DNA from: Muscardinus avellanarius
Taxonomy: Eukaryota; Chordata; Mammalia; Rodentia; Gliridae
Direction: 5' to 3'
Assembly (NCBI GenBank): GCA_963383645.1
Contig: OY726560.1
Span: 65,044,323-65,108,322, forward strand
DNA: 64,000 nt
Notes under the pieces: model-generated
Told to the model about the DNA's origin: nothing
What the model saw: only the letters and a program-made list of their open reading frames with translations
Databases searched by the model: none
Position numbers and translations under genes: made by a program
Part shown: positions 46,307-57,065 of the stretch, piece after piece
How the letters are laid out: each line of letters begins with the position of its first letter
How positions within the stretch are numbered: the stretch's first letter is position 1

Positions 46307-46400
46307 CCAGCGCTAGAGAAAATACTCAGAGATTAACTACAAAGAAGAAATAGGTAACACACACCAGAACCAGAGAAACAAGAGTTTCCATCCAACAGAC
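46307..46400 (+). mobile_element. L1 post-ORF1 region
   Basis: Short continuation after ORF1, including the lost C-terminal codons and an inter-ORF-like stretch ('aggtaacacacaccagaacc', 'agagaaacaagagtttccat'). The L1 stops before ORF2. Its 3' edge is not sharply defined. Confidence 0.6.
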
Positions 46401-46439
46401 AACTAAGATTGGTTATCTGTGGAGATTCATTATTTATGT

Positions 46440-47110
46440 TAGTCTTTTACCTATCTCTAAATGGTATTGTTTGCCTTTATTGTTGTCAATTTTTAGGATT
46501 TCTAGTTGGAATATTAATATACCTTCAGATATAGCATTTGGAAATATTTTATCCCATTCTATCAGTAACTTTTAACTCTGTTTACATTGTCTTTGGATAT
46601 ACAATATTTTATTTTTTCAGGGAGTTTGTATACTCTTCTGTTGCCTGTGCCATTGAAATCATATCCAAGAAATCACTGCCAATTTCAATGTTGTGAGGTT
46701 TTATGACCCAGCTATAAACTTTTCTTCTAAAAGTTTATAGTCTTAAGATTTATATTTAGGTCTTTTATCTATTTTGAGTTAATATTTGTATATGGGATTA
46801 GGTAAGGGTCCAATTTTATTCTTTTCCATGTAATTATTATTTTTCTACAATATTTAGTTAAAAGATTATTATTTCCCCCACCAAATGTTTGTGGAAACCT
46901 TGTCAAAAATAACTTGACAATATAGGGAAGAATTTAGCTCTAGGCTTTTATTTAACTCCAATGGTTTATATATCTGCCTTTAGAACAGTACTACACTGTT
47001 TCAATTATTGTAGCTTTATATGGTTTGAAATCAGAAAATATATATCTTCTAGCTTTGTTCTTTTTCAAGATCGTTTTGGGTATCTAGAGTCCATATTCCA
47101 TATTAGGATA
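46440..47110 (-). mobile_element. Second ancient L1M LINE fragment, antisense
   Basis: Complement of L1M ORF2/3' sequence: 'atatccaagaaatcactgcc', 'gagttaatatttgtatatgg', 'taagggtccaattttattct', 'ggaaaccttgtcaaaaataa', 'agtactacactgtttcaatt'. It overlaps the same L1 region as 40072-40380, so it is a separate old copy. Confidence 0.8.
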
Positions 47111-47314
47111 GAGTTTTTTTCTGAAAAATAAATATATAAATATATGATAGTTTCACCTAAAAAAAATAGAAAAGAAATATTCTCTGGTAAGAAAGAAAGT
47201 AAAAAGAAATATTGAAATGTTATCTTTAAGTCATCAAAAGCTTGGTATCAGACAAATGAAACTGTTATGTGAGATTATCATTTTTAATTTTGGATAAATT
47301 GCTATAATACTAGA

Positions 47315-47475
47315 TGTCAACCACTAAGCCAAGCATGGGAGGGAGGGATGGGGAGAGAATGGGGTGGGGATCGGGTGGGGGCTGACTGGGCGATGTGTGC
47401 ATGTATGTCTACAAAAGTATGTATCCCACTATGATGTATGAATACAGTGTACCAATTAAAAAAATGTACACCATT
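47315..47475 (+). mobile_element. L1 3' UTR terminus fragment
   Basis: 'gtcaaccactaagccaagca', a G-rich run, 'gtgcatgtatgtctacaaaa' and 'cagtgtaccaattaaaaaa' match the end of the young L1 at 53760-53905. Confidence 0.85.
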
Positions 47476-48389
47476 TTCAATATGTTCCACTTATAAATAA
47501 ATTAAAATACGGAAAAATATTTTTATCAATGCATTGTAATCACACATTATAATGAAGATCAGAGTAATATGGACATACACACATAGAGGACTTGGTAAAC
47601 TTCCTCACAGACTTCTTAAAAGATACTAGGTTTACATCTCAGTATTTTAGCACAAAAGATTCCCAACCCTTCCCCGTGAGATATGTAAAACTAGATAATA
47701 AACATTTTTTGGTTAGCCAATTTTCATATACAGAGCTTTACAAAAGGGAAGAGGGGAGAAAGGGAGTATATTAGGAGCTACTTGACAACGTCAAGAGGTG
47801 ATTACTTAAAGCATGGGGAGGGGCATTAAAAACAAATAACCCAGGCAAGAAGCTTTCAAAATTAGCAGTTGGAGACCATTTACTTTGCTGACAGACCATG
47901 CCAGAGAGCCGGTGCAGTTCAACATGGCTGGGACAAATAGCTCCCGTATGTTGACCACTCTTAAATCTAGATTTCTAACTCAGGACCATTCTTCCACATT
48001 CCACAGACTTATGGAACTGTCCACACAAGGTCTCCAGGTGGGCATTAGCTGTTCCATAAGCTGTTCAAGTTGCTTGTTCTCATTCTCCTTCAGAAGCAGC
48101 AACCACTTGTATTGGTTTCCTATACCCAGCACCTTCATTCCTGAACACGAATCTGCCCTTTCTATATCTGTGAGGCTTTATAAGCACTCTTTCCTCTACT
48201 CACCTTGCCTTTTTGTCTTGCACAGATCCTGCTGTGGAAACCAGCAAATCCCTACTTACTTGTAGGAGCAATAGCAGAGGCATCACAAGTGCATTAAGAT
48301 TTCCCAGACCTCCCTGGGTCTCCAAAAGCAGCTCCTCATGCTCTGTTTAGACAGATACTTGCAGTGCCTGAAACGACACTCAGCTTACA
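47476..48389. other. Unique DNA
   Basis: No gene recognised. The 126-codon frame at 47885-48265 has no domain I know and low-complexity Ser-rich patches. Confidence 0.4.
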
Positions 48390-48520
48390 CGTATCGCTCT
48401 GCAGGGCTGCTAGCTCCTTGAAGGTACAGCCTGCACCTGAATATCATTGTCCATTCAGCATCTCAGTCCCAGCACCTGTTATCTGCTCCATAGATGTTTA
48501 CTGAACAAATGAGCAAGTTT
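48390..48520 (+). repeat. L2 LINE 3'-end fragment
   Basis: 'ctagctccttgaaggtacag', 'cagcatctcagtcccagcac' and 'tagatgtttactgaacaaat' match the end of L2. Confidence 0.6.
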
Positions 48521-48538
48521 CATAGAAGATATAAAAGT

Positions 48539-48735
48539 TTTTTTGAGGTACTTAGGATTGAACCCAGTGGCTTTCTGCCTCTGAGCTACACCCCCAGCCC
48601 TACTTTTTTATTCTTGATTTTGAAACAGAGTCTCACTAATTTTCGGAGGGCCTCACTAAATAGCTGAAGCTAGCTTCAAATCTACAATCCTCCTGTCTCA
48701 GCCTCACAAGCTTAAGCCAACACACCTGTCTTATA
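48539..48735 (-). mobile_element. B1-dID SINE, antisense
   Basis: 'acttaggattgaacccagtg', 'tctgagctacacccccagcc' and 'tcctgtctcagcctcacaag'. Its B1 end is partly duplicated downstream. Confidence 0.9.
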
Positions 48736-48856
48736 TCCAACTACACCCCCAGCCCTACACCCCCCACTAAGTAGCTGAGGCTAGCTTCAAATCTACAATT
48801 CTCCTGTCTCAGCCTCCCAAGCGTAAGCCAACACACCTGTCTTATATCCAACTATA
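48661..48856. repeat. Partial tandem duplication within a SINE, period about 111 bp
   Basis: Sequence from 'tagctgaagctagcttcaaa' to 'tgtcttatatccaacta' (48661-48743) recurs at 48772-48854 with few changes. The spacer copies CTACACCCCCAGCCCTA from 48586. Confidence 0.9.
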
Positions 48857-48928
48857 TTTAATAAGAAAAAAATACTAAGACACAATTCTTATGGAAGAAA
48901 CATCAATACCCCATAAACACAGAAAAGA

Positions 48929-49098
48929 TGCTGGGATTGGTGGTGTAAATCTATTATCCTGGTACTTGGGAAGCTGAAACAGGAGGATCACAGATGAGTG
49001 GCCAGCCTCAGCAACTTCAAGACCCTGTTTAAAATTTAAAAATAAAATAAGAAATAGGACTGGGGATATAGATAGCTCAGAAGTAGAATTCCCATGAT
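48929..49098 (+). mobile_element. B1-dID SINE
   Basis: Starts GATGCTGGGATTGGTGGTGT. The tail is (CAAA)n. AAAGATGCT occurs at both ends (48924-48932 and 49132-49140). Confidence 0.88.
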
Positions 49099-49134
49099 AC
49101 AAACAAACAAACAAACAAACAAACAAACAACAAA
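49099..49134. repeat. (CAAA)n microsatellite
   Basis: About eight units, forming the tail of the preceding SINE. Confidence 0.93.
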
Positions 49135-49462
49135 GATGCTCAACATTAGAGGTTGTGAGGTAAATGAAAAAAAATCCTATTAATTTAGAATGCTAATGAT
49201 GAGGAAGATTGATAACATCTAGGGCTAGCCAGGATGTATGGAACTGACATTTTCATGCACAATTGGTAGGACTATAAAACATTACAAGTATTATTACAAC
49301 CAATTTGGTAATAGTCATTAGATATTCTTTGACCCAGAAACCTCACTTCTGGGATTTGATCTGACAGAAATAAAGAGCAGTGTATAGGATAAATATGCAA
49401 GTTTTTTATTACAGAATTGTTTTAGTGACATTTCTCCCTAAACACACACACACAAACCACTA

Positions 49463-49558
49463 GGGCTGGGATATGGCTCAGTGGTGGAGCAAGTGCCTAA
49501 CACGTGTAAAGCTCTGGGTTGGGTCCCCAGTACTGCAAACATCAAAAAGCAAAACAAG
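49463..49558 (+). mobile_element. Stand-alone ID SINE
   Basis: 'gggctgggatatggctcagt', 'ggtggagcaagtgcctaaca' and 'gggttgggtccccagtactg', with RNA polymerase III A-box-like TGGCTCAGTGG. No B1 half precedes it. Confidence 0.9.
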
Positions 49559-49559
49559 C

Positions 49560-49935
49560 ACTCCTAGAAACCCCAATGCTCGTCCACGGAGGAATCAGTG
49601 TATAAAATTAGGACACATTTCTACTCTGGAAAAATACGAAGGATGGAGTAGATCTATGTGTACTGACTTGGAAGAAATTATCTGTAATACAATGACTCAA
49701 AAAGCAAGTTGCAGAATAACACATATCATACAGTACAATTGAAAACATGTAGATGTATACTTTTTTGTACAAGCAAAAGAAATATGGAAAGATAAAATTG
49801 TCAGGTAAATGAGAGAAGATGAATGTTTTACTTTATATACTTACAAATTATCTGACATTTTAAAAATATTTTCAAATAAATAACTTTTAATGTGTGGAAA
49901 AGTACAGGAAATAAGACCTATATCTGTCTACCAAT

Positions 49936-49938
<3 letters not shown>
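49560..49938. other. Unique DNA
   Basis: Nothing recognised. Confidence 0.4.

Positions 49939-49983
<45 letters not shown>
49939..49983. repeat. (AT)n microsatellite
   Basis: 45 bp of AT, self-complementary and able to extrude as a cruciform. Confidence 0.95.
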
Positions 49984-49989
<6 letters not shown>

Positions 49990-50785
49990 CAATATTTTGA
50001 CATATTTGTTCTAACTCACTCTTTCAAAGGAATAAAGTGTCATAGACAGAACTGAAGTTATTTCGCCCACATTCCTGTTCCCCCTCTTCCTCCTACTCTC
50101 CACAGAGGTAATCACCACCTTAATTAATGTAAGGATGAATCCTTCCTGTGCATGGTTTTATACTCTGTCTATGCAAATATATATGCATGTATATATATAT
50201 ATATATATGTGTGTGTATATATTCATATATACATTTATTAACAAAGGTCTTTCCTGTTTGTTATATAACTGTTAAAATTTTTGCCTATTGTTCTGACACT
50301 TGTTTCTGGACTCACTTTTTTTCTAGAATTACCCATGCTCGTGTAGTGAATTCACTTTAATTTATTCTGCGGTTGATGGATGTGAATGATACGGTGCACA
50401 CGGTGGCCTGTCCCTCTTGTGTGCATGCGCTAGAGCCCCCTGTGTTCTAGCAGCGAACTTGGGCAGCACAAAGCATTGTTTCTACACTGATCAACGGTAA
50501 TGGTTCTTTTCTTATTTGCTTAGTAATTATCTTTACATTCACTCCTGTGTAACTCTGAAGAACTAATTGATTGATTTACTCTAAAGAACTACTGACTACT
50601 AATCAATAAGTCTGACTTCATCCTGAACTATAGGAGCAACTTGAGAACACTTGAAAAATCAGTGTTCTTCCTATCTCCTATCATCCATGCCATGGCTGTG
50701 AACTATTTTAGTTTTGCCTTTTTAAATCCCCTCACTCCAAATTAGTCTTTGCTCTTGTTTTTACAGTGAATATTTATTTAGATTT
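49984..50785. other. Unique DNA with short AT/GT repeats
   Basis: (TA)n-(TG)n at about 50188-50220. No gene recognised. Confidence 0.4.
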
Positions 50786-50800
50786 ATGCATGCGTTTTCT

Positions 50801-51008
50801 TTCTTTCTTCTTTTTTTTTTTTTTTTGGTGGCACTGGGGTTCCTGGAAGCCCTTCTACCTCCGGGCTACACTCCCAGACCAATTTTATATTTTTGAAACA
50901 GGGTCTCTTACGCCAGCGCGACTGCGCGACTGGCTTCGAACCTGCGCGATCCTCCTGTCTCCGCCTCCCAAGCGCGGGGATTACAAGCGTGCGCCACCAC
51001 GCCCGGCT
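50801..51008 (-). mobile_element. B1-dID SINE (second subtype), antisense, young
   Basis: T17 tract, then 'ggcactggggttcctggaag', 'gggctacactcccagaccaa' and 'gtgcgccaccacgcccggct' with intact CpGs. ATGCATGCGTTTTCT is duplicated at 50786-50800 and 51009-51023. GACTGCGC is duplicated internally near 50920-50935. Confidence 0.96.
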
Positions 51009-51067
51009 ATGCATGCGTTTTCTAATTCTTTCATTTACTCCTTCTCACATCTTCCTCCTTCCTTCCA

Positions 51068-51228
51068 TGTTCCATCCCTAAAGTTTATACATTAGTATTT
51101 AAAAATTTAGTATTTAAAAATTAGTATTAAAATTAAAATCAAAAATTTAGTATTTAAAATTTAGTATTTAAAATTAGTATTTAAATATTTAAAATTTAAA
51201 GTTTATACATTAGTATTTGAAAAAAAAA
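51068..51228 (+). repeat. AT-rich minisatellite, unit about TAGTATTTAAAA
   Basis: Variants of TAGTATTTAAAA(TT) occur about nine times. The phrase AAGTTTATACATTAGTATTT occurs at both ends (near 51080 and 51198), suggesting repeated slippage or duplication. Confidence 0.9.
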
Positions 51229-51238
51229 TGTTTACCTT

Positions 51239-51440
51239 AGCTGGGCATGGTGGCACATGTAATCCCAGTTCTTGGAAGGGTGAGACAGGAGAATAGCTGG
51301 TTCACAGCCAGCCTCAGCAACTTGTGAGGTCTTCTGCAGCTTAGTAAGACCCTGTTTTAAAATATGGAATAAAATAGGGCTGGGAGTGTAGCTCGCTTGG
51401 AGGTAGAATGTCCCTGCGTTCAATCCACAGTACCACACAC
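51239..51440 (+). mobile_element. B1-dID SINE
   Basis: Starts GCTGGGCATGGTGGCACATG with the CTTG of the usual CGCTTGTAAT lost, and ends 'gcgttcaatccacagtacca'. Confidence 0.92.
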
Positions 51441-51497
51441 AAAATAAAATTTAAAAAATTATATAATAAAAATTACCTAAAAATGTATTTTTGCTCT

Positions 51498-51557
51498 AAT
51501 TCTTTTTGTTTGTTTTGCAGTACTGGCAATTCTTTTTGTTTGTTTTGCAGTACTACC
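51498..51557. repeat. 30-bp tandem duplication
   Basis: Two adjacent copies of a 30-bp unit starting AATTCTTTTTGTTTGTTTTG and containing TTTTGCAGTACT. It sits at the tail end of the antisense SINE that follows. Confidence 0.95.
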
Positions 51558-51727
51558 TCCGAGCTACACCCCCAGCCCCATTTTTTATTCTTTATATTGA
51601 AACCAGGTCTCACTGAGTTGCAAAGGGCCTCACTAAGTAGCTGAGGCTGTCCACGAACTGCAATTTTCAGGTCTCAGCCTCCCAAATGCTGGGATTACAA
51701 GCAAGCATGCGTCACCAAACTCCGCTT
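51558..51727 (-). mobile_element. B1-dID SINE, antisense
   Basis: 'tccgagctacacccccagcc', 'ctcactgagttgcaaagggc' and 'ctgggattacaagcaagcat'. Confidence 0.92.
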
Positions 51728-52044
51728 AGTTTAGCTACTTTAAAAATTCAAAATGGCAGGTCTTTTCTCTCAGCAGTTTGATTAAAAGCCCCTCATTTTC
51801 AGTTTCTTTAGTTGTCATGGAGAAAGAGAGCACAGGGAATTCTTTGCTGGTGATCTAGCTTTCATCTATGGGCAATTTTTCCACAATTTGTTTATTGTTA
51901 TCAGTGTTCCATATTTTCTTATTTTCTCAGGCATAAATTTACTTTTATTTATCTTAAGTAAATAAAGTATTTTTCTTTAAACTGAGGATTTATAAGTTCT
52001 GAAAACTTATCAGTCATATTCTTTCGCTCTTTCTTTCTTTCTCT
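51728..52044. other. Unique DNA
   Basis: Nothing recognised. Confidence 0.4.
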
Positions 52045-52190
52045 CTGAGTTATACCCTTAGTCCCATTATATTTTTTATTTTAAAACAGGGTCTCACTAA
52101 ATTTCAGAGGCTATGTTCGAACCTATTATCTTCCTGTCTTTGCCTCTCATGTACTAGGATTAAAGGCATGTGCCACCACTCCCAGCTTCA
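52045..52190 (-). mobile_element. Old B1-dID SINE, antisense
   Basis: 'gagttatacccttagtccca', 'aaacagggtctcactaaatt' and 'aggcatgtgccaccactccc'. Diverged. Confidence 0.8.
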
Positions 52191-53290
52191 TTGTCTCTTT
52201 TAATATTCTCATCTTATATAATTTTATTCTTTTTTATTTCCTCCTTATCTCAACAGATGTCTCAAATCTATTTTTCTCACTAGGCTGCATGGCATAAATT
52301 TTCTTTATCAATAGTCTAGTTCACTAATTCTCTCTTCTACTGTGTTTCTTTGATAGTCTAATGCATCCATTGAGTTTCACATTTCAAATGATTTAATTTT
52401 TCATTTCTAGACATGCTTTTGGTTATTTAAGAAAATTTTATGGTTTCTTTAATGACTCGTTTTCATCTGTTTCTGTTTTAAAAATGTTTTGCAACATTCT
52501 AGATATAGTTACTTTTGTGACTTTATATATAGGTACTAATTTTCTTTAAGTTTAAACCAGCAGGTTTTTTAAAAAAATTTTTCTTCACTCTGACATAGGT
52601 GGACCATTTTTTGTGTGCATGTTATAATTTGGAGAATGAATTCATCTTTGATGAAAATTGTTATCTGTGAGAACCAAGTGTTCTTGGCACTGAATTTGCC
52701 CAGTGGGTGTGCATTGATTCTGACTGGTGCTTCAAGTGTTTTCTCAGATACAGGCTAGTTTCTGACATTAATTTTTTTTTCTTGTGGTGGTTTCTTGATT
52801 ATGCATTTGGTAAGATTTGCTGGTATGTGGCTCAGATGTGTTAAATTTCCTTCTTTGCTCAGTTTCTTAATCACTTCTCTAGGCAGAAGTACTGGCAGAG
52901 AAAGTTTTTCACCGTCAGGCTGTAGGTCTTCCTGTCAGCCAGGCAGCTCAGGTCTTCAGGTCTCTCGTCTCTTTGGACAACTCAGTGTCCTTGTGGCAAT
53001 GGCAGAGGCTTAGAAAGTAAACACAGGTAAAGAAGCACTTTTGTTCCCCATCCATAAATTAGGGGAGATACTAGTAAAACGGAAAAGAGGATCCAGCGAG
53101 AGAGGTTGGGAGAAGTAAGGAAAGATCTGATGATGGAAATTATTTAAAAAAAAACTTTGTTCATACACTTGGAACACACACATTTGGAATATAAAGTTAC
53201 TTGTATCCATGTAAAGACTATGGGGCAGGGGCAGAGAGGAACTGGAAGGAAACACAACAAATGCTTTGTGTATTTATGTATGTGCTACTC
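52191..53290. other. Unique AT-rich DNA
   Basis: Nothing recognised with confidence. Confidence 0.4.
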
Positions 53291-53291
53291 T

Positions 53292-53432
53292 GAACCTCAC
53301 GCATGCTTATAATTCCAGCACTTGGGAGGCTGAGACAGGAGGATCTTGGTTCATGTCTAGCCTCAGCTATTTAGTGAGGCCCTTTGAAACTCAGTGAGAC
53401 CCTGTTTCAAAATAATGAATAAAAAATTGGGC
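53292..53432 (+). mobile_element. B1-dID SINE, 5' part, split by L1
   Basis: Lacks the first bases of the unit. 'gcatgcttataattccagca' to 'tgaataaaaaattgggc'. Resumes at 53918. Confidence 0.9.
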
Positions 53433-53905
53433 GGGGAAGATGGCCATCAACAGATGAATGGATTACAAATCTGTGGAATATGTACACAATGGAATTTTAC
53501 TCAGCCATCAAAAAAACTCAATTACATCCTTTTCAGGGAAATGGATGGAACTGGAGGACATTATGACAAGTGAGATTAGTCAGTCACAAAAAATAAGAAA
53601 TCAGATGCTTTCCCTAATATGTGAGAGTTAGGGAGAAATGGGTCATAGGAGGAACTCTAGATGAAAAAGGAAATCCTATGGAGGAGCAAATAAGACAACC
53701 TAAAGGAGGAGAAAGGAGGGGGGAAAGAGGAAAATCTCTAAAAAACAATGTACTTAAACATATCGAAGTCAACCACTAAGCCGAGCAAGGGAGGAAGGGA
53801 CGGGGAGGGAATGGGGTAGGGGTTAAATCAGTGATGTGTACATGTCTGTACACACAAGTTTTTACCCCAATATGATGTATAAATATAATGCACCAATAAA
53901 AATTA
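53433..53905 (+). mobile_element. 5'-truncated L1 inserted inside a SINE
   Basis: Covers the last part of ORF2 ('atggccatcaacagatgaat', 'gacaagtgagattagtcagt') and a complete 3' UTR ending 'aatgcaccaataaaaatt'. AAAAAATTGGGC is present at 53421-53432 and 53906-53917 as the target duplication. Confidence 0.95.
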
Positions 53906-53917
53906 AAAAAATTGGGC

Positions 53918-53965
53918 TGAGGGTGTAGCTCAGAGGCAGAATGCCCCTGGGTTCCATCCCCAGTA

Positions 53966-54008
<43 letters not shown>
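53918..54008 (+). mobile_element. B1-dID SINE, 3' part, with (AC)n tail
   Basis: 'tgagggtgtagctcagaggc' and 'gggttccatccccagtacca', then (AC)n from 53967. Confidence 0.93.
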
Positions 54009-54009
<1 letters not shown>

Positions 54010-54239
54010 GAAAATAGAGCCCTTTTGTAGTCTTTGGCTATATCATGTCCATCACCCTCATTGTTCACAGTGACCTGGATAACCACAAAGCCAAAGTCAA
54101 GAAAGGCTATCTTCTACCTATTGAAGGTTAAGAGGAAGAAATGAATATTTCTGAATAATCGTGGGATGACAGCACTTTACTACAGATCACAATCTGGAAA
54201 GACAAGCCTGCCACTCACATCAAGAGGCTCTATTTCTTA

Positions 54240-54372
54240 ACCTCTCCCAATCCAGTTTCTTCATCTAGAAAAATGAGATCATTAATAGGATTAGCTGCCT
54301 CATGGGGGCTGTTCTTGGAACAAGATTTGGAATATACTAAGCATTAAATACATGGCAACTGTTTTAACCATC
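54240..54372 (+). repeat. MIR SINE 3' part
   Basis: 'ccagtttcttcatctagaaa', 'tgagatcattaataggatta' and 'tactaagcattaaatacatg' follow the MIR core and tail. Confidence 0.6.
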
Positions 54373-54382
54373 ATCTAGCCTA

Positions 54383-54516
54383 TTTAGATACTGGGATTGA
54401 ACCTAGGGCACTCCCTCACTGAGCTACAATACATTGCTGAAAGTAACTTGTGGTCCTCCTGCCTTAGCCTTCCAAGTTGTTGAGGTTATAGGCCTGTACC
54501 ACCATGGCCAGCCTCC
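54383..54516 (-). mobile_element. Old B1-dID SINE, antisense
   Basis: 'atactgggattgaacctagg' and 'ggttataggcctgtaccacc'. Internally deleted. Confidence 0.75.
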
Positions 54517-55660
54517 AGCTCTTCTTGTCTCTAAGCAGTGTCACTGCCTGGTTACCTGTGGTGCTGATGTTTGGCCACTGAGCGCAACTCTTGCACCAAT
54601 GATCATTGTTCATCTGGGCTTGGGCTCCCCCTTTGATGATGAGGCCCCAAGTCTTGAGATTTTGCTGCCATTCAGCTTTGGTCCCAGCTTGGATTGTTTA
54701 TCATGTACTGTCTCATGTAAAATCATTTTTTCCATTGTTGACAGCCCATGGCCATGCAGACTCTGGGCTGGAAAGTCAGCAGGTCAACCTAGGATGCTTC
54801 TTCCCGTATAGGATTTGAGTGTGGCCAAGCTCCAAGCTCCCTCCTGCACTGCCACTTTACTATGCCAGCTAAATTAGGGGCGTTCCCTTTCTATTTGCTT
54901 CCTTCTACCTAAAATGCTTGCCTACTTTAGGCCATTCTGGGACACAGAAAGGCAAGGTGGGAATATATTTGCCTCACAGGTCACCTATTTGCTTCCCCCT
55001 TCAGTACCCTTCTCCTGGCAACTCACAAGAATAAGAAGATGGTGACCTCCAACTTCTTTCTGTAGTTGTACCCCTTTTCATTACCAAAACAGCATTCTAT
55101 TTCCCCCTTCTGAGGCAATACTGACAAATGGTTGCCAGGGAGAGTGTTTTACACAAAGAGAAATGAAAAGCATGTCCTTTTAATATTTGCAAATGACTAT
55201 CTTGGTTGCAATTTATTTTAATAAGCAAATTCTACATTATCACCATGGAGAAAAACAAGTAGTAAGTTGGGGGCATGAAATCTATTTCTAAATATTTAAA
55301 GAACCATTATGTTAAAGAGAGATTAAACATGTTTGTGGTGGTCCTGAAGGGAAAAATCGGGACCAGAGGGCCTAACAAGTTATTTTTAATAAAAAAATGC
55401 TTAAAAATGGTATTTATGTATGTTTTATTTACATGGGAAAGTGAAGTTTAAAATGGATTTTAATAAATTAATTTATAGAAACACTTCATTTTTCTATTTA
55501 CACAGGATAATAAGTTTTATGGTAGAGATGTTCTTGATAAAGGAGATAACCCTAAGGACCTGGCTGTTGAAGACTATGCTACTGCTGCCTTCCCCCTCTT
55601 CCTCCTCTTTTTGTCTCCTCCTCCTCCTCCTTCTTCTTCTTCCTCTTCTTCTCCTCTTAT
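54517..55660. other. Unique DNA
   Basis: Nothing recognised. The 125-codon frame at 54434-54811 overlaps the SINE at its start and has no known domain. A CT/TCC-rich low-complexity run lies at 55588-55660. Confidence 0.4.
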
Positions 55661-55800
55661 GGCACTGGGGATTTAACCAAGAAACATTCTACCTTCAAGC
55701 TACACCCCATCCCTTTTAATATTTTATTTTGAAACAGAGTCTGGCCAAGTTTCTGAGGGTCTCACTAAACTGCTAAGGCTGGCCTTGAACCTGTTATCCT
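55661..55800 (-). mobile_element. Old B1-dID SINE, antisense, B1 half truncated
   Basis: 'ggcactggggatttaaccaa', 'caagctacaccccatccctt' and 'ctaaggctggccttgaacct'. It abuts an oppositely oriented SINE. Confidence 0.82.
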
Positions 55801-55807
55801 GTTATCG

Positions 55808-55995
55808 TGACACAGGCCTATGATCTTAGTACTTGAGATGCTTAAACAGGAGGATCACAAGTTTGAGGCTAGCTTCAGTGACTCAGTAAGACCCTTAGAA
55901 AAACACTTTTTAAAAATAAAAAATAAAAAGAGTTGGGGTGCAGCTTGGAAGTAGAATACCCCTGGGCTGAAAATCCAGTACTCCCCCCACAAAAG
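55808..55995 (+). mobile_element. Old B1-dID SINE
   Basis: 'gtgacacaggcctatgatct', 'aggaggatcacaagtttgag' and 'ttggggtgcagcttggaagt'. It forms a tail-to-tail-like inverted pair with the preceding copy. Confidence 0.85.
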
Positions 55996-56075
55996 AAGTG
56001 ATAGTTACATCCTGTTTGATTTTTTTCTCACTAATCAGAATCTTAATAACTAATTTTTAAAGTTTTCTTTTATTA

Positions 56076-56278
56076 GCCAGGCGTGGTGTCACATGCTTGT
56101 AATTCCAGTACTTGGGAGGCTGAGATAGGAGGATTGCGGTTCATGGCCAGCCTCAGCTACTTAGTGAGGCCCTCCGCAACTCAGTGAGACCCTATTTCAA
56201 AATAAAGAATAAAAAATAGGTCTGGGTGTATAGCTTGAAGGTAGGATGCCCCTAGGTTCAATATTTAGTATTACAAAA
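56076..56278 (+). mobile_element. B1-dID SINE
   Basis: Starts GCCAGGCGTGGTGTCACATG and ends 'taggttcaatatttagta'. Confidence 0.92.
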
Positions 56279-56344
56279 AATTTGCTTTGACTGATACATA
56301 ATTTTACGTATTTACGTGTTTTGTTTTGATACATGTGTGCATAG

Positions 56345-56790
56345 TATGTGTTAATCAGCTTTCTGTTGCCATGATAAAATATCTTTGAAAATCTACTTAA
56401 AATGAAGATGGATGAATTTTAGTTTCTAGTTCCAAAAGTTTCAGTTAATTGTCTCTGTTGCTTTTGGGTTTGTGGTCAGACAAAAGTACTTGCGTCAATA
56501 ATTTATTCTTATTTCCATAGTTTTTAACATACTACCCTTTTTCAGTTGCAGGATTCTACCTATGAAATCACATTACTAAACATCATGTCTTTTTTGGTTC
56601 CTCTAGGTTGTGACAGTTTCTCAGACTTATTATTGAGGACCATTGGTAAGGTATTTTATGGAATTTACCTCTATTGTGATTGTTCTGATTTTTTCTTATG
56701 ATTAGACCAGAGTTCTGAGGCATAAGGTGTCAGAGGTAAAGTACCATTCTCATCACAGCACCCTTTCATCATGACTTTCAGTGCTGACAT
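56345..56790 (+). mobile_element. Possible MaLR-type LTR remnant
   Basis: 'gtgttaatcagctttctgtt' and 'gccatgataaaatatctttg' resemble the start of MaLR LTR families, in which 'ctgttgc-ataaaataccatg' is typical. Diverged, 3' end unclear. Confidence 0.35.
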
Positions 56791-57017
56791 TGTTCTTAAT
56801 CACTTGAGGGAGATAGTACTTGTCAAGTTGCTCTTGTCAAGTAGCTGTAAAGCTGCTTTTTTCTTACCTTTTCTCTTTGTGCTCTCTGGAAGGTAGTCAC
56901 CATGTACAATCCACACTTAAAGTATGAGGAACTATTCTCCAACATCTTGGGGTGGTAGCTACATAAATTGTTGCAATTCTTCTATAGAGAGGGTCATCTC
57001 TTTCTCATTTGTTGAGT

Positions 57018-57019
57018 AT

Positions 57020-57062
<43 letters not shown>

Positions 57063-57065
57063 TTT
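57018..57065. repeat. (TTTA)n microsatellite
   Basis: About 12 units, forming the complement of the tail of the adjoining SINE. Confidence 0.95.

Noticed and set aside
49463..49558. Possible tRNA gene (A-box-like TGGCTCAGTGG)
   Set aside because: Matches an ID SINE. It does not fold into a complete tRNA with an anticodon arm and acceptor pairing that I can see.
54434..54811. 125-codon frame considered as a processed pseudogene
   Set aside because: Its start lies in an antisense SINE, and no parent protein, poly-A tail or target duplication was recognised.
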